From contig NZ_LMOM01000043.1 of assembly GCF_001424185.1 (NCBI RefSeq), forward strand, positions 8,001-72,000: a stretch of DNA of 64,000 nucleotides, in the 5' to 3' direction. Positions 43,831 to 52,604 of the stretch are shown piece after piece. The stretch is from Deinococcus sp. Leaf326. GTDB lineage: Bacteria; Deinococcota; Deinococci; Deinococcales; Deinococcaceae. The position numbers and the translations under genes are program-made. The stretch's first letter is position 1, and each line of letters opens with the position of its first letter. The notes under the pieces were generated by a model. The model worked only from the letters and a program-made list of their open reading frames with translations, made no database searches and was not told the origin of the DNA.

Positions 43831-45489
43831 TCAGACTTCCTCGTCCCAATCGAGGCTGGTCGGAGCGGCGACGGGTGTCTGGACCTTGGTGCGCCCGCCT
43901 CCCAGCAGGCCGAACTGCACGCACAGGCCCCGGAACCCGTAGGTCGCCAGACCCAGCGCCAGCGCGACCAGCAGCCCGTGGAGCCCGAGGCCGTAGGGGG
44001 CCTGCGACAGCGTGAGGTTGGAGGCCCCGCGCAGCAGCCCCAGACCGGTCAGGTCACCCAGCCAGCCCAGAAACCCGAAGACGCCGTCGAGGAAGGTGGG
44101 AAGCAGCAGCAGTGCCAGCGCGGCGCTGATGGCCCGCCAGTAGGGATTGCGGCCCCCGAAAGCGAGTTGCAGCAGGTACAGCGGCGCGGCGCAGGCCAGC
44201 GCGAGCAGCAGCCCCAGCAGCGCGCGGACCGCGCCGCCCAGCCACTGCGAGGTGCCCAGCGACCAGCGGTCAAGCAGGCTTGTGCCCTGGCCGTCTGCGC
44301 GGCGTTCCAGGGCGCCCAAGCCGGCGATCAGGGCCTGCACGTCGTCTGGGCGCAGGCCCGCACGCGAGCCAATGGTCTGCACGTCGCCGAGGTAACTGTC
44401 GAAGCCGGGCGCGCCGCGCAGGGCCGCTGGAGCGCCCGCTAGCGCGGGCCCCACGTCGGCCAGGGCGGCCCGCGCGGCCTCGGGATCGCCGTGCCCGGCC
44501 GCTGTTAGGGCGCGGCCGAGTCCGGCGTAGGCCGTCGCCAGTCCGCCCGACCCGGCCGTGGCCGCGGGCGTCCCGGTGACCGGGGTCTGCGCGGTGGGGG
44601 TCTGGGCCGCCGGCGTTCCCGTCGCCGATGGGGCCGCAGCCTGACCAGCAGGCGTCTGCTCAGTGGGGGTCTGGGCCGCCGGAGTCTGGCCGGCCGGAGC
44701 CCCCGTCGCCGATGGGGGCGAGACGAGCGCGCCGCGCAGCGAGGCGGCGCTGCGGCGCAGGCCGGCAAGCGAGGTCCCCAGCGCGTTCAGGTCGCCGGAG
44801 GTGAGCTGCGTCAGGGCCGTGTTGAACTGCGCGGTCTCCAGGGGGGGCTGCGCCGCGCGCCCGGCGTCCTGCACGACCGTGAACCAGCTCGTGGCCCGCG
44901 CCAGGGCGAGGTAGGACGCCGCGCTGCGCGTGGGCGTCACGCTGCCCAGCGCCGAGGAGAGGCGCGCGGCTCCCTCTCGCTGGAGCCGCCACGCGACCCG
45001 GCTGACCTGCCCGGCACGGGCGTCGGTCTGGAGGGCCTGCGTGCCGGCGGCGTCCAGGCCGAACTCGCGGGCCAGCACCCGCAGGCGGTCGGCGGCGTTG
45101 GCGGGCGAGACGGCCAGTACCGTCACGGTCTGGTCATAGAGGGACCGGCGCATCAGGCCGCGGGCCAGCAGCAGCTGCGCCTGCAACTCGGCGGGCGTGC
45201 GCGCCTGCGCGGCGCGGGCGGCGTCCAGGGTGTCGCGCAGCCCCGTGACCACCGTGGGGTTGTTCAGGGTGGGCACGAGCCGGTCCAGCGCCGCGCCGGC
45301 GCGGTCCAGGGCGTTCAGGGTGGCGACGGCGTTCTGGCCGCTGCTCTGCGCGGCGGCGTCGAGGCTCTGGGCCAGGGCGCCGTAGGCTCCCAGGTTCTGC
45401 GCCCCGGCGGCGCCGCTCAGCAGCGCCAGGGTCAGGAAGGCCGGAGCCGCGGCGGCCCCCGAAAAACGGACGGTACGGCTTCGGTTCAC
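43831..45489 (-). CDS. Exported/membrane protein with a helical N-terminal domain and an acidic C-terminal tail, uncharacterised
   Basis: 552 aa. GTG 45489 overlaps the upstream stop (GTGA) and has GGGGGA before it. Signal peptide (FLTLALLSGAAGAQ), an Ala/Leu-rich helical region (about 30-255), a QTP-repeat linker (about 260-310), a second helical region, then about four membrane helices (about 425-530). It ends in a short cytoplasmic tail TSLDWDEEV. The tail resembles the acidic linker DDFEFDDPDF of the Roadblock protein. The QTP linker is encoded by a partly duplicated GC-rich stretch (about 44590-44720). It could link the outside to the Roadblock and coiled-coil partners; unproven. Confidence 0.75.
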   Translation of the reverse strand: MNRSRTVRFSGAAAAPAFLTLALLSGAAGAQNLGAYGALAQSLDAAAQSSGQNAVATLNALDRAGAALDRLVPTLNNPTVVTGLRDTLDAARAAQARTPAELQAQLLLARGLMRRSLYDQTVTVLAVSPANAADRLRVLAREFGLDAAGTQALQTDARAGQVSRVAWRLQREGAARLSSALGSVTPTRSAASYLALARATSWFTVVQDAGRAAQPPLETAQFNTALTQLTSGDLNALGTSLAGLRRSAASLRGALVSPPSATGAPAGQTPAAQTPTEQTPAGQAAAPSATGTPAAQTPTAQTPVTGTPAATAGSGGLATAYAGLGRALTAAGHGDPEAARAALADVGPALAGAPAALRGAPGFDSYLGDVQTIGSRAGLRPDDVQALIAGLGALERRADGQGTSLLDRWSLGTSQWLGGAVRALLGLLLALACAAPLYLLQLAFGGRNPYWRAISAALALLLLPTFLDGVFGFLGWLGDLTGLGLLRGASNLTLSQAPYGLGLHGLLVALALGLATYGFRGLCVQFGLLGGGRTKVQTPVAAPTSLDWDEEV

Positions 45490-46256
45490 GCGCTTTCCCC
45501 CTGAATGTGGCCCCGGGGCGGCCCCGGTTGACCCTGAAGTTCCAGCCCCTGCAATTCGCTCAGCAGCCGGCCGATGTTGACCTGCGGCCCGGCCACGACC
45601 GCCACGCAGTACTCGCCCATCGGCCGCATGCACACGGTCTGCCCGCCCAGGTCGGCCGACATGAGGTGCAGCCCCCGGCGCCGGAACACCAGGGAAGCTG
45701 CGGCCATCACGCTGCTCAGGGCGCGGGCGTCGCGCAGGGCGCGGGCGCGCAGCAGCTCGCCGTTCGGGCGCGAGACGAGGACGCCCTGGACCCCCTGAAA
45801 TTTGCCCAGGTGCTGAATCAGGGCCTCCTGGCCCCCCGCCGTGCCCAGCTCGAAGGTCGGGCGCTGGGGCGCGGCGCTGAAGTCGGGGTCGTCGAACTCG
45901 AAATCGTCGGCGCCGAGCTCGGGCGCGTCGTGCAGGGCACTCGCGGGTGACATGGACACGTCGTCCCAGGTCGCGAAGGCGCCGACATCGGTGAAGAGGG
46001 TCGGCGCCTTGGGGTCCTCGCGTTCCAGCCGCCGAGAGAGAGAAAGCAGTTCGGTCCGCGCGCGGGCGTGCGGCAGCGCGGCGCCCAGGCGGTCCATCAG
46101 CGGGCCGGACAAGACGCCCTGCATCTCCTGCGCCGTGACGGTCTCGGGACTCAGTCCCCGTTCGCGCAGCGCCGAGCGCAACATGGTGTCGGCCGCCCGC
46201 TCCGAGACGCTGAGCGACAGGGCACGCGCGATCATGGTGTAAACAGAGTTCGTCAT
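45486..46256 (-). CDS. Roadblock/LC7 (MglB-like) domain protein with a helical N-terminal module
   Basis: 256 aa. Residues 11-77 are the helical module shared with the coiled-coil gene, 85-140 an acidic linker (GADDFEFDDPDF), and 144-236 a Roadblock/LC7 fold (LGKFQGVQGVLVSRPNGELLRARAL, SADLGGQTVCMRPMGEYCVAVVAG). Roadblock proteins regulate small GTPases such as MglA or act as scaffolds. No GTPase gene is adjacent. A TATACT box lies on the minus strand at 46380-46375, giving a leader of about 110 nt. It heads the three-gene operon. Confidence 0.8.
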   Translation of the reverse strand: MTNSVYTMIARALSLSVSERAADTMLRSALRERGLSPETVTAQEMQGVLSGPLMDRLGAALPHARARTELLSLSRRLEREDPKAPTLFTDVGAFATWDDVSMSPASALHDAPELGADDFEFDDPDFSAAPQRPTFELGTAGGQEALIQHLGKFQGVQGVLVSRPNGELLRARALRDARALSSVMAAASLVFRRRGLHLMSADLGGQTVCMRPMGEYCVAVVAGPQVNIGRLLSELQGLELQGQPGPPRGHIQGESA

Positions 46257-46460
46257 GGCAAAAGACCTCGGCGCGCCGCCCTGCCCACTCGGGGGTCAGG
46301 GCCAGTCCTGCCTCTGGCCGGGCGGGGCCGGAACAACGCGGATGCCGGAGCCGGAGAGGGCAGTTCTGCAGGGAAGTATAAAAATCCCGGCCTTACACAT
46401 TTGTTGCGGATGAGGCACGGGGGCATCCGCCCAGCCCGGACAGCCGAGCAGGCGCGCGCC

Positions 46461-46466
46461 TAGACT
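46461..46466 (+). promoter_or_regulatory. Likely -10 box of kbl
   Basis: TAGACT, 7 nt before ATG 46474, with no Shine-Dalgarno sequence. Confidence 0.45.
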
Positions 46467-46473
46467 GGGGACC

Positions 46474-47661
46474 ATGCCGACTTCTCTTTCCGCGCGCCTC
46501 GGCGCCGAACTCGCCGGGCTGCGCGAAAGCGGCCTCCTGATCCACCCGCGCGTGCTGGACGCCGCCAACCGCGCCCGGACCCGCGTGGACGGCCGCGAGG
46601 TCATCAATCTCGCCAGCAACAACTACCTCGGCTTCGCCGACCACCCGGTTCTCAAGGCCCGGGCCGCCGCGTACCTGGAGCAGTGGGGCGCGGGCGCAGG
46701 CGCGGTGCGGACCATCGCCGGGACGCTCCGCATCCACGAGGACTTCGAGGAACAGCTCGCCGCCTTCAAGCACACCGGCAGCGCCCTGGTGCTGCAAAGC
46801 GGCTTCACGACCAACCAGGGCGCGCTGGGAACCCTGCTCAAGGAAGGCGACCTCGTGGTCAGCGACGAACTGAACCACGCGAGCATCATCGACGGGCTGC
46901 GGCTGACGAAGGCGACCAAGAAGGTGTTCAAGCACGCCGACCCGGACGACCTCGAGCGCCTGCTGCGCGAGAACGACACGGACGGCCTCAAGCTCGTCGT
47001 GACCGACGGCGTGTTCAGCATGGACGGCGACGTGGCCCCGCTGGACCGGCTGGTCGAGGTGGCCCGCCGCTACGGCGCCGTGACCTACGTAGACGACGCC
47101 CACGGTTCGGGCGTACTGGGTGAGGCGGGACGCGGCACGGTGCACCACTTCGGGCTGGCCGAGGCCGAGGACGTGCTTCAGGTCGGCACCCTGAGCAAGG
47201 CCTGGGGCGTGGTAGGCGGCTACGCGGCCGGGCACGCCGACCTCAAGACGCTGCTGCTCAACCGCGCGCGGCCCTACCTGTTCTCGACGGCGCAGCCGCC
47301 GGCGGTGGTCGGGGCACTCTCGGCGGCGCTGGAACTCGTGCAGAGTGACGGGTCATTCATGGAGCGGCTGTGGGACAACACCCGTTTCTTCAAGGCCGAA
47401 CTCGCCCGCCTGGGCTTCGACACGATGGGCAGCGAGACGCCCATCACACCCGTCGTGTTCGGGGAGGCGGAGGCGGCCTTCGAGGCGAGCCGCCGCCTGT
47501 TCGCGGAAGGAATCTTCGCGGTGGGCCTGGGCTTTCCGACGGTGCCGCGGGGCAAGGCGCGTATCCGCAACATCGTGACCGCCGAGCACACCCGCGACGA
47601 CCTGGAGCAGGCGCTCGCCGCCTACGCGCGGGTGGGCCGCGCCCTGGGGACCATCTCCTGA
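46474..47661 (+). CDS. kbl: Glycine C-acetyltransferase / alpha-oxoamine synthase
   Basis: 395 aa. PLP-fold enzyme with SNNYLGFADHPVLK, GAGAVRTIAGT, DDAHGSGVLGEAGRGT and the PLP-lysine in GTLSKAWGVVGGY. The family includes 2-amino-3-ketobutyrate CoA ligase and 8-amino-7-oxononanoate synthase (BioF); the Thermus relative does both. Length and sequence suit Kbl best, but no threonine dehydrogenase or bio gene is adjacent. It is coupled to the GNAT gene by a CTGA overlap. Confidence 0.88.
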   Translation: MPTSLSARLGAELAGLRESGLLIHPRVLDAANRARTRVDGREVINLASNNYLGFADHPVLKARAAAYLEQWGAGAGAVRTIAGTLRIHEDFEEQLAAFKHTGSALVLQSGFTTNQGALGTLLKEGDLVVSDELNHASIIDGLRLTKATKKVFKHADPDDLERLLRENDTDGLKLVVTDGVFSMDGDVAPLDRLVEVARRYGAVTYVDDAHGSGVLGEAGRGTVHHFGLAEAEDVLQVGTLSKAWGVVGGYAAGHADLKTLLLNRARPYLFSTAQPPAVVGALSAALELVQSDGSFMERLWDNTRFFKAELARLGFDTMGSETPITPVVFGEAEAAFEASRRLFAEGIFAVGLGFPTVPRGKARIRNIVTAEHTRDDLEQALAAYARVGRALGTIS

Positions 47662-48050
47662 TCGGCTACGAGGTCCGGCAGTGGCCCGACCTCGCCGCGC
47701 TGGGCCGTCTGCGTGAGGCGGCCTGGGGTGGCCGGGACAACGGACAGAGCTGGGCCGCCGTTCTCGAACGCAGCCTGACCTGGATCACGGCCCACACGGA
47801 CTCAGGCGAGCTGATCGGCTTCGTGAACGTGGCCTGGGACGGGGGCGTACACGCCTTCTTGCTCGACACGACCGTCCACCCGGACCACGGGCGGCGCGGC
47901 GTGGGCACTGAACTCGTGCGCCGGGCCGCCGAGGCCTCGCGGGGCCGGGGCCTGGAGTGGCTACATGTGGACTACGAACCGCACCTAGCAGGCTTCTATG
48001 CAGGCTGCGGCTTCGGGCCGACCGGGGCAGGACTGCTGCGCCTGAGTTGA
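47658..48050 (+). CDS. GNAT-family N-acetyltransferase with a CTG start
   Basis: 130 aa. Acetyl-CoA binding motif VHPDHGRRGVGTELVRRAAEASRGRGLEWLHVDY followed by LAGFYAGCGF. The frame has no ATG, GTG or TTG before the conserved fold. CTG 47658 overlaps the kbl stop as CTGA and is preceded by GGGGA at 7 nt, so it is the best start. Substrate unknown. Confidence 0.8.
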   Translation: MIGYEVRQWPDLAALGRLREAAWGGRDNGQSWAAVLERSLTWITAHTDSGELIGFVNVAWDGGVHAFLLDTTVHPDHGRRGVGTELVRRAAEASRGRGLEWLHVDYEPHLAGFYAGCGFGPTGAGLLRLS

Positions 48051-48107
48051 GCGGCGCTGGCCGGCGTCCGGCCCCCGGCTTGCCGCCGTGTCCCGCCGCG
48101 CGCCGCC

Positions 48108-48113
48108 TACAAT
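48108..48113 (+). promoter_or_regulatory. Likely -10 box of menG
   Basis: TACAAT, 7 nt before ATG 48121. Confidence 0.45.
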
Positions 48114-48120
48114 TCGGGCC

Positions 48121-48849
48121 ATGAGCGCCCCCAAAAAGCCCCCGGTGGGCGACAAGCAAGACAAGGGCCGTGAGGTGCAGGCCATGTTCGCCTCCATCGC
48201 GCCGCGCTACGACCTACTCAACGGCGTGCTGAGCCTGGGCGTGGACCACGCGTGGCGCCGCGCCGCCGCCGCCGAGGCGCTGGCCCTGGAACCGGCGCGG
48301 CTGCTTGACGTGGCGACCGGCACCGGCGACTTCGCGCTCGAACTGCGGACGCGGGCGGCCCCGCACACCACGGTCGTGGGCAGCGACTTTGTACCCGAGA
48401 TGCTGGAGATCGCGCGGCGCAAGGCCGGGGCGCGCCGGCTCGACATCGTGTTCGAGGAGGGGGACGCCCTGCAGTTGCCCTACGCCGACGGCAGCTTCGA
48501 CGCCATCACCTGCGCCTTCGGCTTCCGGAACTTTGCCGACTACGGAGCAGGCCTGGCCGAATTCTGGCGGGTGCTGGCGCCGGGCGGCCGACTGGTGATT
48601 CTGGAGTTTCCGCCGCCCGCGCCGGGGCTGTTCGGGGACGTGTTCCGCTTCTACTTCCAACAGGTGCTGCCGCGCATCGGCGGGCTGATCAGCGGCAACG
48701 CGGGCGCGTACACCTACCTGCCCGAAAGTGTGCTGGCCTTTCCGCCGCCCGAGCAGCTCGCGCAGCTCATGCGCGCGACCGGCTTCCGTTCCCGCTACCG
48801 GGCGCTGACCTTCGGCATCGCGGGCATCTGGGTGGGCGACCGGCTGTAG
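48121..48849 (+). CDS. menG: Demethylmenaquinone methyltransferase
   Basis: 242 aa. UbiE/MenG signatures YDLLNGVLSLGVDHAWRR, SAM motif LLDVATGTGDFALEL and ITCAFGFRNFADYGAGLAEFWRVLAPGGRLVILEF. It performs the last methylation of menaquinone, the Deinococcus quinone. It is leaderless behind TACAAT. Confidence 0.94.
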   Translation: MSAPKKPPVGDKQDKGREVQAMFASIAPRYDLLNGVLSLGVDHAWRRAAAAEALALEPARLLDVATGTGDFALELRTRAAPHTTVVGSDFVPEMLEIARRKAGARRLDIVFEEGDALQLPYADGSFDAITCAFGFRNFADYGAGLAEFWRVLAPGGRLVILEFPPPAPGLFGDVFRFYFQQVLPRIGGLISGNAGAYTYLPESVLAFPPPEQLAQLMRATGFRSRYRALTFGIAGIWVGDRL

Positions 48850-48867
48850 GCCGGGCTGGCCCGCCGC

Positions 48868-50046
48868 CTAGGGCTGCGCCGGGACCGTCTGGGGCGGAGT
48901 CGTTGGCGCGGCGCCGTCTCCGTCCTGGAACTCGCCGCTGATCTTGTTGCCCTCGTCGCTGATGACCACCACGTCGCTGCTGTCGAGGTTATACAGGATG
49001 TAGCCGTTCGTCACGCGCAGCACGTCGGTGCCCTTGGTGCTCTCGGCCGCCTCGCCCCCGGTGGCGTACAGGCGGGCGGTGTTGGCCGCGTCGTCGTACT
49101 CCACGCGGGGGGCCCGGCTCACGCGCCCGCCCTCGCTCCTCAGCTCGACCTTGCCGACGAGTAGGGTGCGCTCGGCGTCCACGTCCACCTCAATGCGCTC
49201 GCTGCTGCCCGAGAGCGGCTGCTCGGCGTTGTCGCGCGTGAAGGTGATGGGACCGTCGATGCGCGCGACACCGTCGGTTTCGTCGTATACGAGGCTCTGG
49301 CCGCGCAGGCTGGTCTTGCCCTGCGTGACGAACACGGTATCGGGAGCCGGCTTGGGCTGCGCCTCGACCCCGCAGGCGCCCAGGCGGTCCGTGCTGCCCT
49401 CGGGCGCGGCATCGAGAAACCGCGCGGTGCCCGCACTCGCCTCGACGCGGCCGTCGCTGCCCTCCTGGCCTTCGGCGGGCGGCTTGTTGGTCACAATGGC
49501 CAGAGGCACGCGCACCACGTTCTTGTCGATCACTACGCGCACCCCGCCGGCCCCCGTCTCGCTGAACACCCCGATATTGGGCGTGCCCTCGGGGTCACCG
49601 TCGCGCGGGCCGCACACGGTATAGATGCCCGTCTCGTCGCTGGTCCCGGTGCGGATGACCAGAATGCGCCGCTCCTGACCGTCCTGGCCCTGGCGCACGA
49701 GCGCGAGGCAGGACTGCTCCGATCCCTCCACGCAGCGCCCGGCCCGCTCGTGCTCAGTAGGGGCGTCGGTGGCGACTGGGGCGGCCTCGGGCGTAGGCGC
49801 GGTCTGGTCAGCCGGCGCGGTCTGGGTGGGCGGAGCTTCGGCGGGCGGCGTGTCCTGGGCCGGCGCCGCTGGTGCGGCAGCTGGCCCAGGAACCGTCTGG
49901 GCCGGAGTCACCTGGGCCGGAACTATCTGCGCCGGGGTCGCCTGCCCTGAGCCGGACTGCCCCGGACTGGTCTGCGCCAACACCGGCCACAGCAGCGGGG
50001 CGGCGCCCAGGGTCAGCGTCAGGGCCAGGACTGCGGGACGCTTCAC
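48868..50046 (-). CDS. LptA/OstA-like exported protein, second copy
   Basis: 392 aa. Signal peptide ([19 protein letters not shown]), a long Pro/Ala/Gln/Thr repeat linker (about 25-100), a region with paired cysteines ([26 protein letters not shown]) and a C-terminal beta-jelly-roll like LptA ([45 protein letters not shown]). It probably forms part of a periplasmic bridge with the two upstream genes. The start codon is the first in frame after the upstream gene stop. Confidence 0.7.
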   Translation of the reverse strand: MKRPAVLALTLTLGAAPLLWPVLAQTSPGQSGSGQATPAQIVPAQVTPAQTVPGPAAAPAAPAQDTPPAEAPPTQTAPADQTAPTPEAAPVATDAPTEHERAGRCVEGSEQSCLALVRQGQDGQERRILVIRTGTSDETGIYTVCGPRDGDPEGTPNIGVFSETGAGGVRVVIDKNVVRVPLAIVTNKPPAEGQEGSDGRVEASAGTARFLDAAPEGSTDRLGACGVEAQPKPAPDTVFVTQGKTSLRGQSLVYDETDGVARIDGPITFTRDNAEQPLSGSSERIEVDVDAERTLLVGKVELRSEGGRVSRAPRVEYDDAANTARLYATGGEAAESTKGTDVLRVTNGYILYNLDSSDVVVISDEGNKISGEFQDGDGAAPTTPPQTVPAQP

Positions 50047-50066
50047 GCGGCGCGGTTTCCGGGGGC

Positions 50067-50978
50067 CTACTGCTCGCCGCGCAGCGCGAACTGGGCGACG
50101 GGGATGGTGTAGCGGCTGTTCTTCACGCTCACGCGGGCGAGATCGGTGCGCTGCTCGAGGTACCCGCTGGCCGGCGCGCGCAGCGTGACCTTGCTCTTGC
50201 TGTCCACGCTCAGGGCGTTGCCCACCACGTAGGCCACGTTCTTGGCGTCGTCGTAGTACACCGCGTCCCCGGTGGTGGTCTGGGTCCCCTGCATAAGCTT
50301 CACGCCGCCCTTGACGTACAGCGTCTTGCTCTTGGTCAGGGCGCGGACCTCGGCGCCCGAGATGACGAGTTCCTTCTGGCTGCCCTTGGCGGCGCGCGTC
50401 AGGCTGGGGGTGCCGGTGAGCTGCGCGAGCTCCTTGTCCTCGTCGAAGACCAGCTTGTCGGCGCGGCCCGTCTGGGTACCGTTGGTCAGGCGCACGGTGC
50501 CGGTGCTCGTCGAGACGTTGTTGTCCACGTCCAGGCTCATCTGCGCGGCCGTGATGTTCACGGGGTCGTTGCCCGAATTGCCCTCGGGCAGGAAGGTCGC
50601 CGCCGCGCTGCCGCTCAGGACGCCCTGACCGCTGACCTCGCTGTAGGCCAGCTTGTCGCCCTTGGCGCTCAGGCGGCCGCGCGTCACGGCAATGTTGCCG
50701 CTGAAGTTGGCCGTCCGCTTGCCGCGCGCCTCGATGATCGCCGTGCCGGCCGGAGCCGCGAGCGTCGCCTGGGCCGACTGGATCTGGAGGGTGCTGACCG
50801 TCGCCTTGACCGGGCTGCCGGTGAAGTTCAGCGGGCCGGTGCGCAGGTTGCCCGTGGAAGCGCCCTGGATGTTGATCACCCGCTTGTCGGCGCTGCTGCC
50901 GGTCTGGGCGAGGACGGTGGTGGCGGTCAGGGCCGCGAGCAGCAGCGCGCGGGTGGGCAGAAGGGTTGGGGTCTTCAT
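50067..50978 (-). CDS. LptA/OstA-like exported protein, first copy
   Basis: 303 aa. Signal peptide ([16 protein letters not shown]), then repeated OstA-type strands ([92 protein letters not shown]), which is about two jelly-roll units in one chain. LptA oligomers make the periplasmic bridge of the LPS exporter. It lies between the LptC-like gene and the second copy on the same strand. Confidence 0.8.
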   Translation of the reverse strand: MKTPTLLPTRALLLAALTATTVLAQTGSSADKRVINIQGASTGNLRTGPLNFTGSPVKATVSTLQIQSAQATLAAPAGTAIIEARGKRTANFSGNIAVTRGRLSAKGDKLAYSEVSGQGVLSGSAAATFLPEGNSGNDPVNITAAQMSLDVDNNVSTSTGTVRLTNGTQTGRADKLVFDEDKELAQLTGTPSLTRAAKGSQKELVISGAEVRALTKSKTLYVKGGVKLMQGTQTTTGDAVYYDDAKNVAYVVGNALSVDSKSKVTLRAPASGYLEQRTDLARVSVKNSRYTIPVAQFALRGEQ

Positions 50979-51052
50979 GGGGTCTCCGGTTCAGTGTGGG
51001 CCGGCCGGATGAGGACTGGCCGTGGGGAAGATGGGAGGCAGGGAACGGCCGA

Positions 51053-51661
51053 TCAGATTGGTACGCGTTTGCCGTCGCGGCAGGTTTCGGTCGGGTCTAT
51101 GGGCAACTGGTAGTTCGAGTCTTCACCCGAAGCAAGCAGATCGAACTGAAAAGACATCTGAATACGGGTGATCCGCCCCACCAGCGCAGGCGAATCCACC
51201 TCCGCAACCGGCGCACTGAAACCTGTGCCCTGTTCGATGCGCACCGGCTGTTCGGGCGTGCCGGTCAGCGTCAGGTCGGCGCACTGCTGTACCAATGTGA
51301 TGCGGGCCCCCGGCGTGACGAGGTCGTCCTGCGCGTTGATGGTCAGTTCGGGCGTGCTAAGGGTCGCGTCGAGGGTCTGGCGGCCGGTGTAGCGCCCAGC
51401 CGCGTCGCGTTCACGCAGCAGGCGCTCGCCCCGCGACAACTCCGAGAGCTGCGTGATGTTGGTGACGGGGTCGCTGCGCACGTCCCCGGCTGCGAAGGTC
51501 CACACCGCGCCCTCGTCGCGCGCCGGATAGAGCGAGAGCCGCACGCCCTGAAGCTGCGCGCCGGTCTGCGCCGCCCCGCCGCGCGGCCCGGTCGGCACGA
51601 AGGCGAAGGCCAGCGCGAACACGAGAAGCGCCAAGAGGGCGAGGGGACCGGCTTTCTGCAC
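51053..51661 (-). CDS. LptC-like membrane-anchored protein
   Basis: 202 aa. One N-terminal membrane helix ([17 protein letters not shown]), then a beta-rich region ([54 protein letters not shown]) of LptC type. It heads the run LptC-like, LptA-like, LptA-like, the order of an lptCA operon. Two cysteines (QQCADL, TETCRDG) may pair. LptF/G-like genes are 17 kb away. Confidence 0.7.
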   Translation of the reverse strand: MQKAGPLALLALLVFALAFAFVPTGPRGGAAQTGAQLQGVRLSLYPARDEGAVWTFAAGDVRSDPVTNITQLSELSRGERLLRERDAAGRYTGRQTLDATLSTPELTINAQDDLVTPGARITLVQQCADLTLTGTPEQPVRIEQGTGFSAPVAEVDSPALVGRITRIQMSFQFDLLASGEDSNYQLPIDPTETCRDGKRVPI

Positions 51662-51766
51662 GGGCGCACTCTAGCGTGCCCCTCTCATGAGAGTGATGGG
51701 GCCAGGCTGACCGGAAAACGGCCCACGGGGGTGAGGTCCGCCGCCCCGTTGCCCCGCGTCAGCCTC

Positions 51767-51772
51767 TAGGCT
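51767..51772 (+). promoter_or_regulatory. Likely -10 box of tatD
   Basis: TAGGCT, 7 nt before ATG 51780. Confidence 0.4.
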
Positions 51773-51779
51773 GCACTCC

Positions 51780-52544
51780 ATGTTCGACTCGCACACCCAC
51801 CTCGACTACCTCGACGACCCGGCCTCGGCCCGGCACGAACTGGGCCTGACCGCTCTGGTGTGCATCGGCGCGAGCTTGGAGCACGCCCGCAACGCAGTGG
51901 CCCTGGCCGAGCAGTTTCCCGACGTGTGGGCGACCGTGGGTCTGCACCCCACCGACGCCGGGCAGGACTCGCCCGAGTTGCGCACAGAAGTCGAGCGGCT
52001 GGCCGGGCATCCCCGCGTAGTCGGCATCGGGGAAAGCGGCCTGGACGACTACTGGGACGATACGCAGCGCCCCGCGCAGCTCGCCGCCTTCGAGTGGCAG
52101 CTCGACCTCGCGCGGCGCACTGGCAAAGCACTCGTCATCCACACGCGCGACAAGGCGGGGGAGGACAGCGCCCACCGGCGCGTAATGGACGTGCTCGCGG
52201 CGTGGCCGGACGTATCAGTCATCCTGCACTGCTTCAGCGGGCACGCAGGGCTGCTGCGCTTCGGGCTGGAGCGCGGGGCGTACTTCGGCTTCGCGGGCAA
52301 CACGACCTACAAGACCGCCCAGCCCATCCAGGCAGCGGCGCGCGAGGTGCCGCTCGACCGTCTCCTCGTCGAGACCGACGCACCCTTTCTGGCCCCGGTG
52401 CCCAAGCGCGGCCGGCCCAATCGCCCCGGCTACGTGCGCCACACGCTGGAGTTCGTGGCGGGGCTGCGCGGTCTGGACGCGGCCGACCTCGAGCGCGTGA
52501 CCGACGAGAACGCCCGGCGGGTGTACGGCATCCCGGCAGACTGA
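51780..52544 (+). CDS. tatD: TatD-family metal-dependent DNase
   Basis: 254 aa. TatD motifs [45 protein letters not shown] and [14 protein letters not shown] with the catalytic Asp. It acts as a 3'-5' exonuclease in repair or quality control. It is leaderless behind TAGGCT. Confidence 0.93.
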   Translation: MFDSHTHLDYLDDPASARHELGLTALVCIGASLEHARNAVALAEQFPDVWATVGLHPTDAGQDSPELRTEVERLAGHPRVVGIGESGLDDYWDDTQRPAQLAAFEWQLDLARRTGKALVIHTRDKAGEDSAHRRVMDVLAAWPDVSVILHCFSGHAGLLRFGLERGAYFGFAGNTTYKTAQPIQAAAREVPLDRLLVETDAPFLAPVPKRGRPNRPGYVRHTLEFVAGLRGLDAADLERVTDENARRVYGIPAD

Positions 52545-52604
52545 CGCCGCGGGGCGGGCCGAGCTAAGGTGGGGCCACATCCACAGCCCCAAGGAGAACC
52601 ACCC

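Noticed and set aside
46393..47235. 280-codon minus-strand frame opposite kbl
   Set aside because: Antisense shadow of a well supported PLP enzyme.
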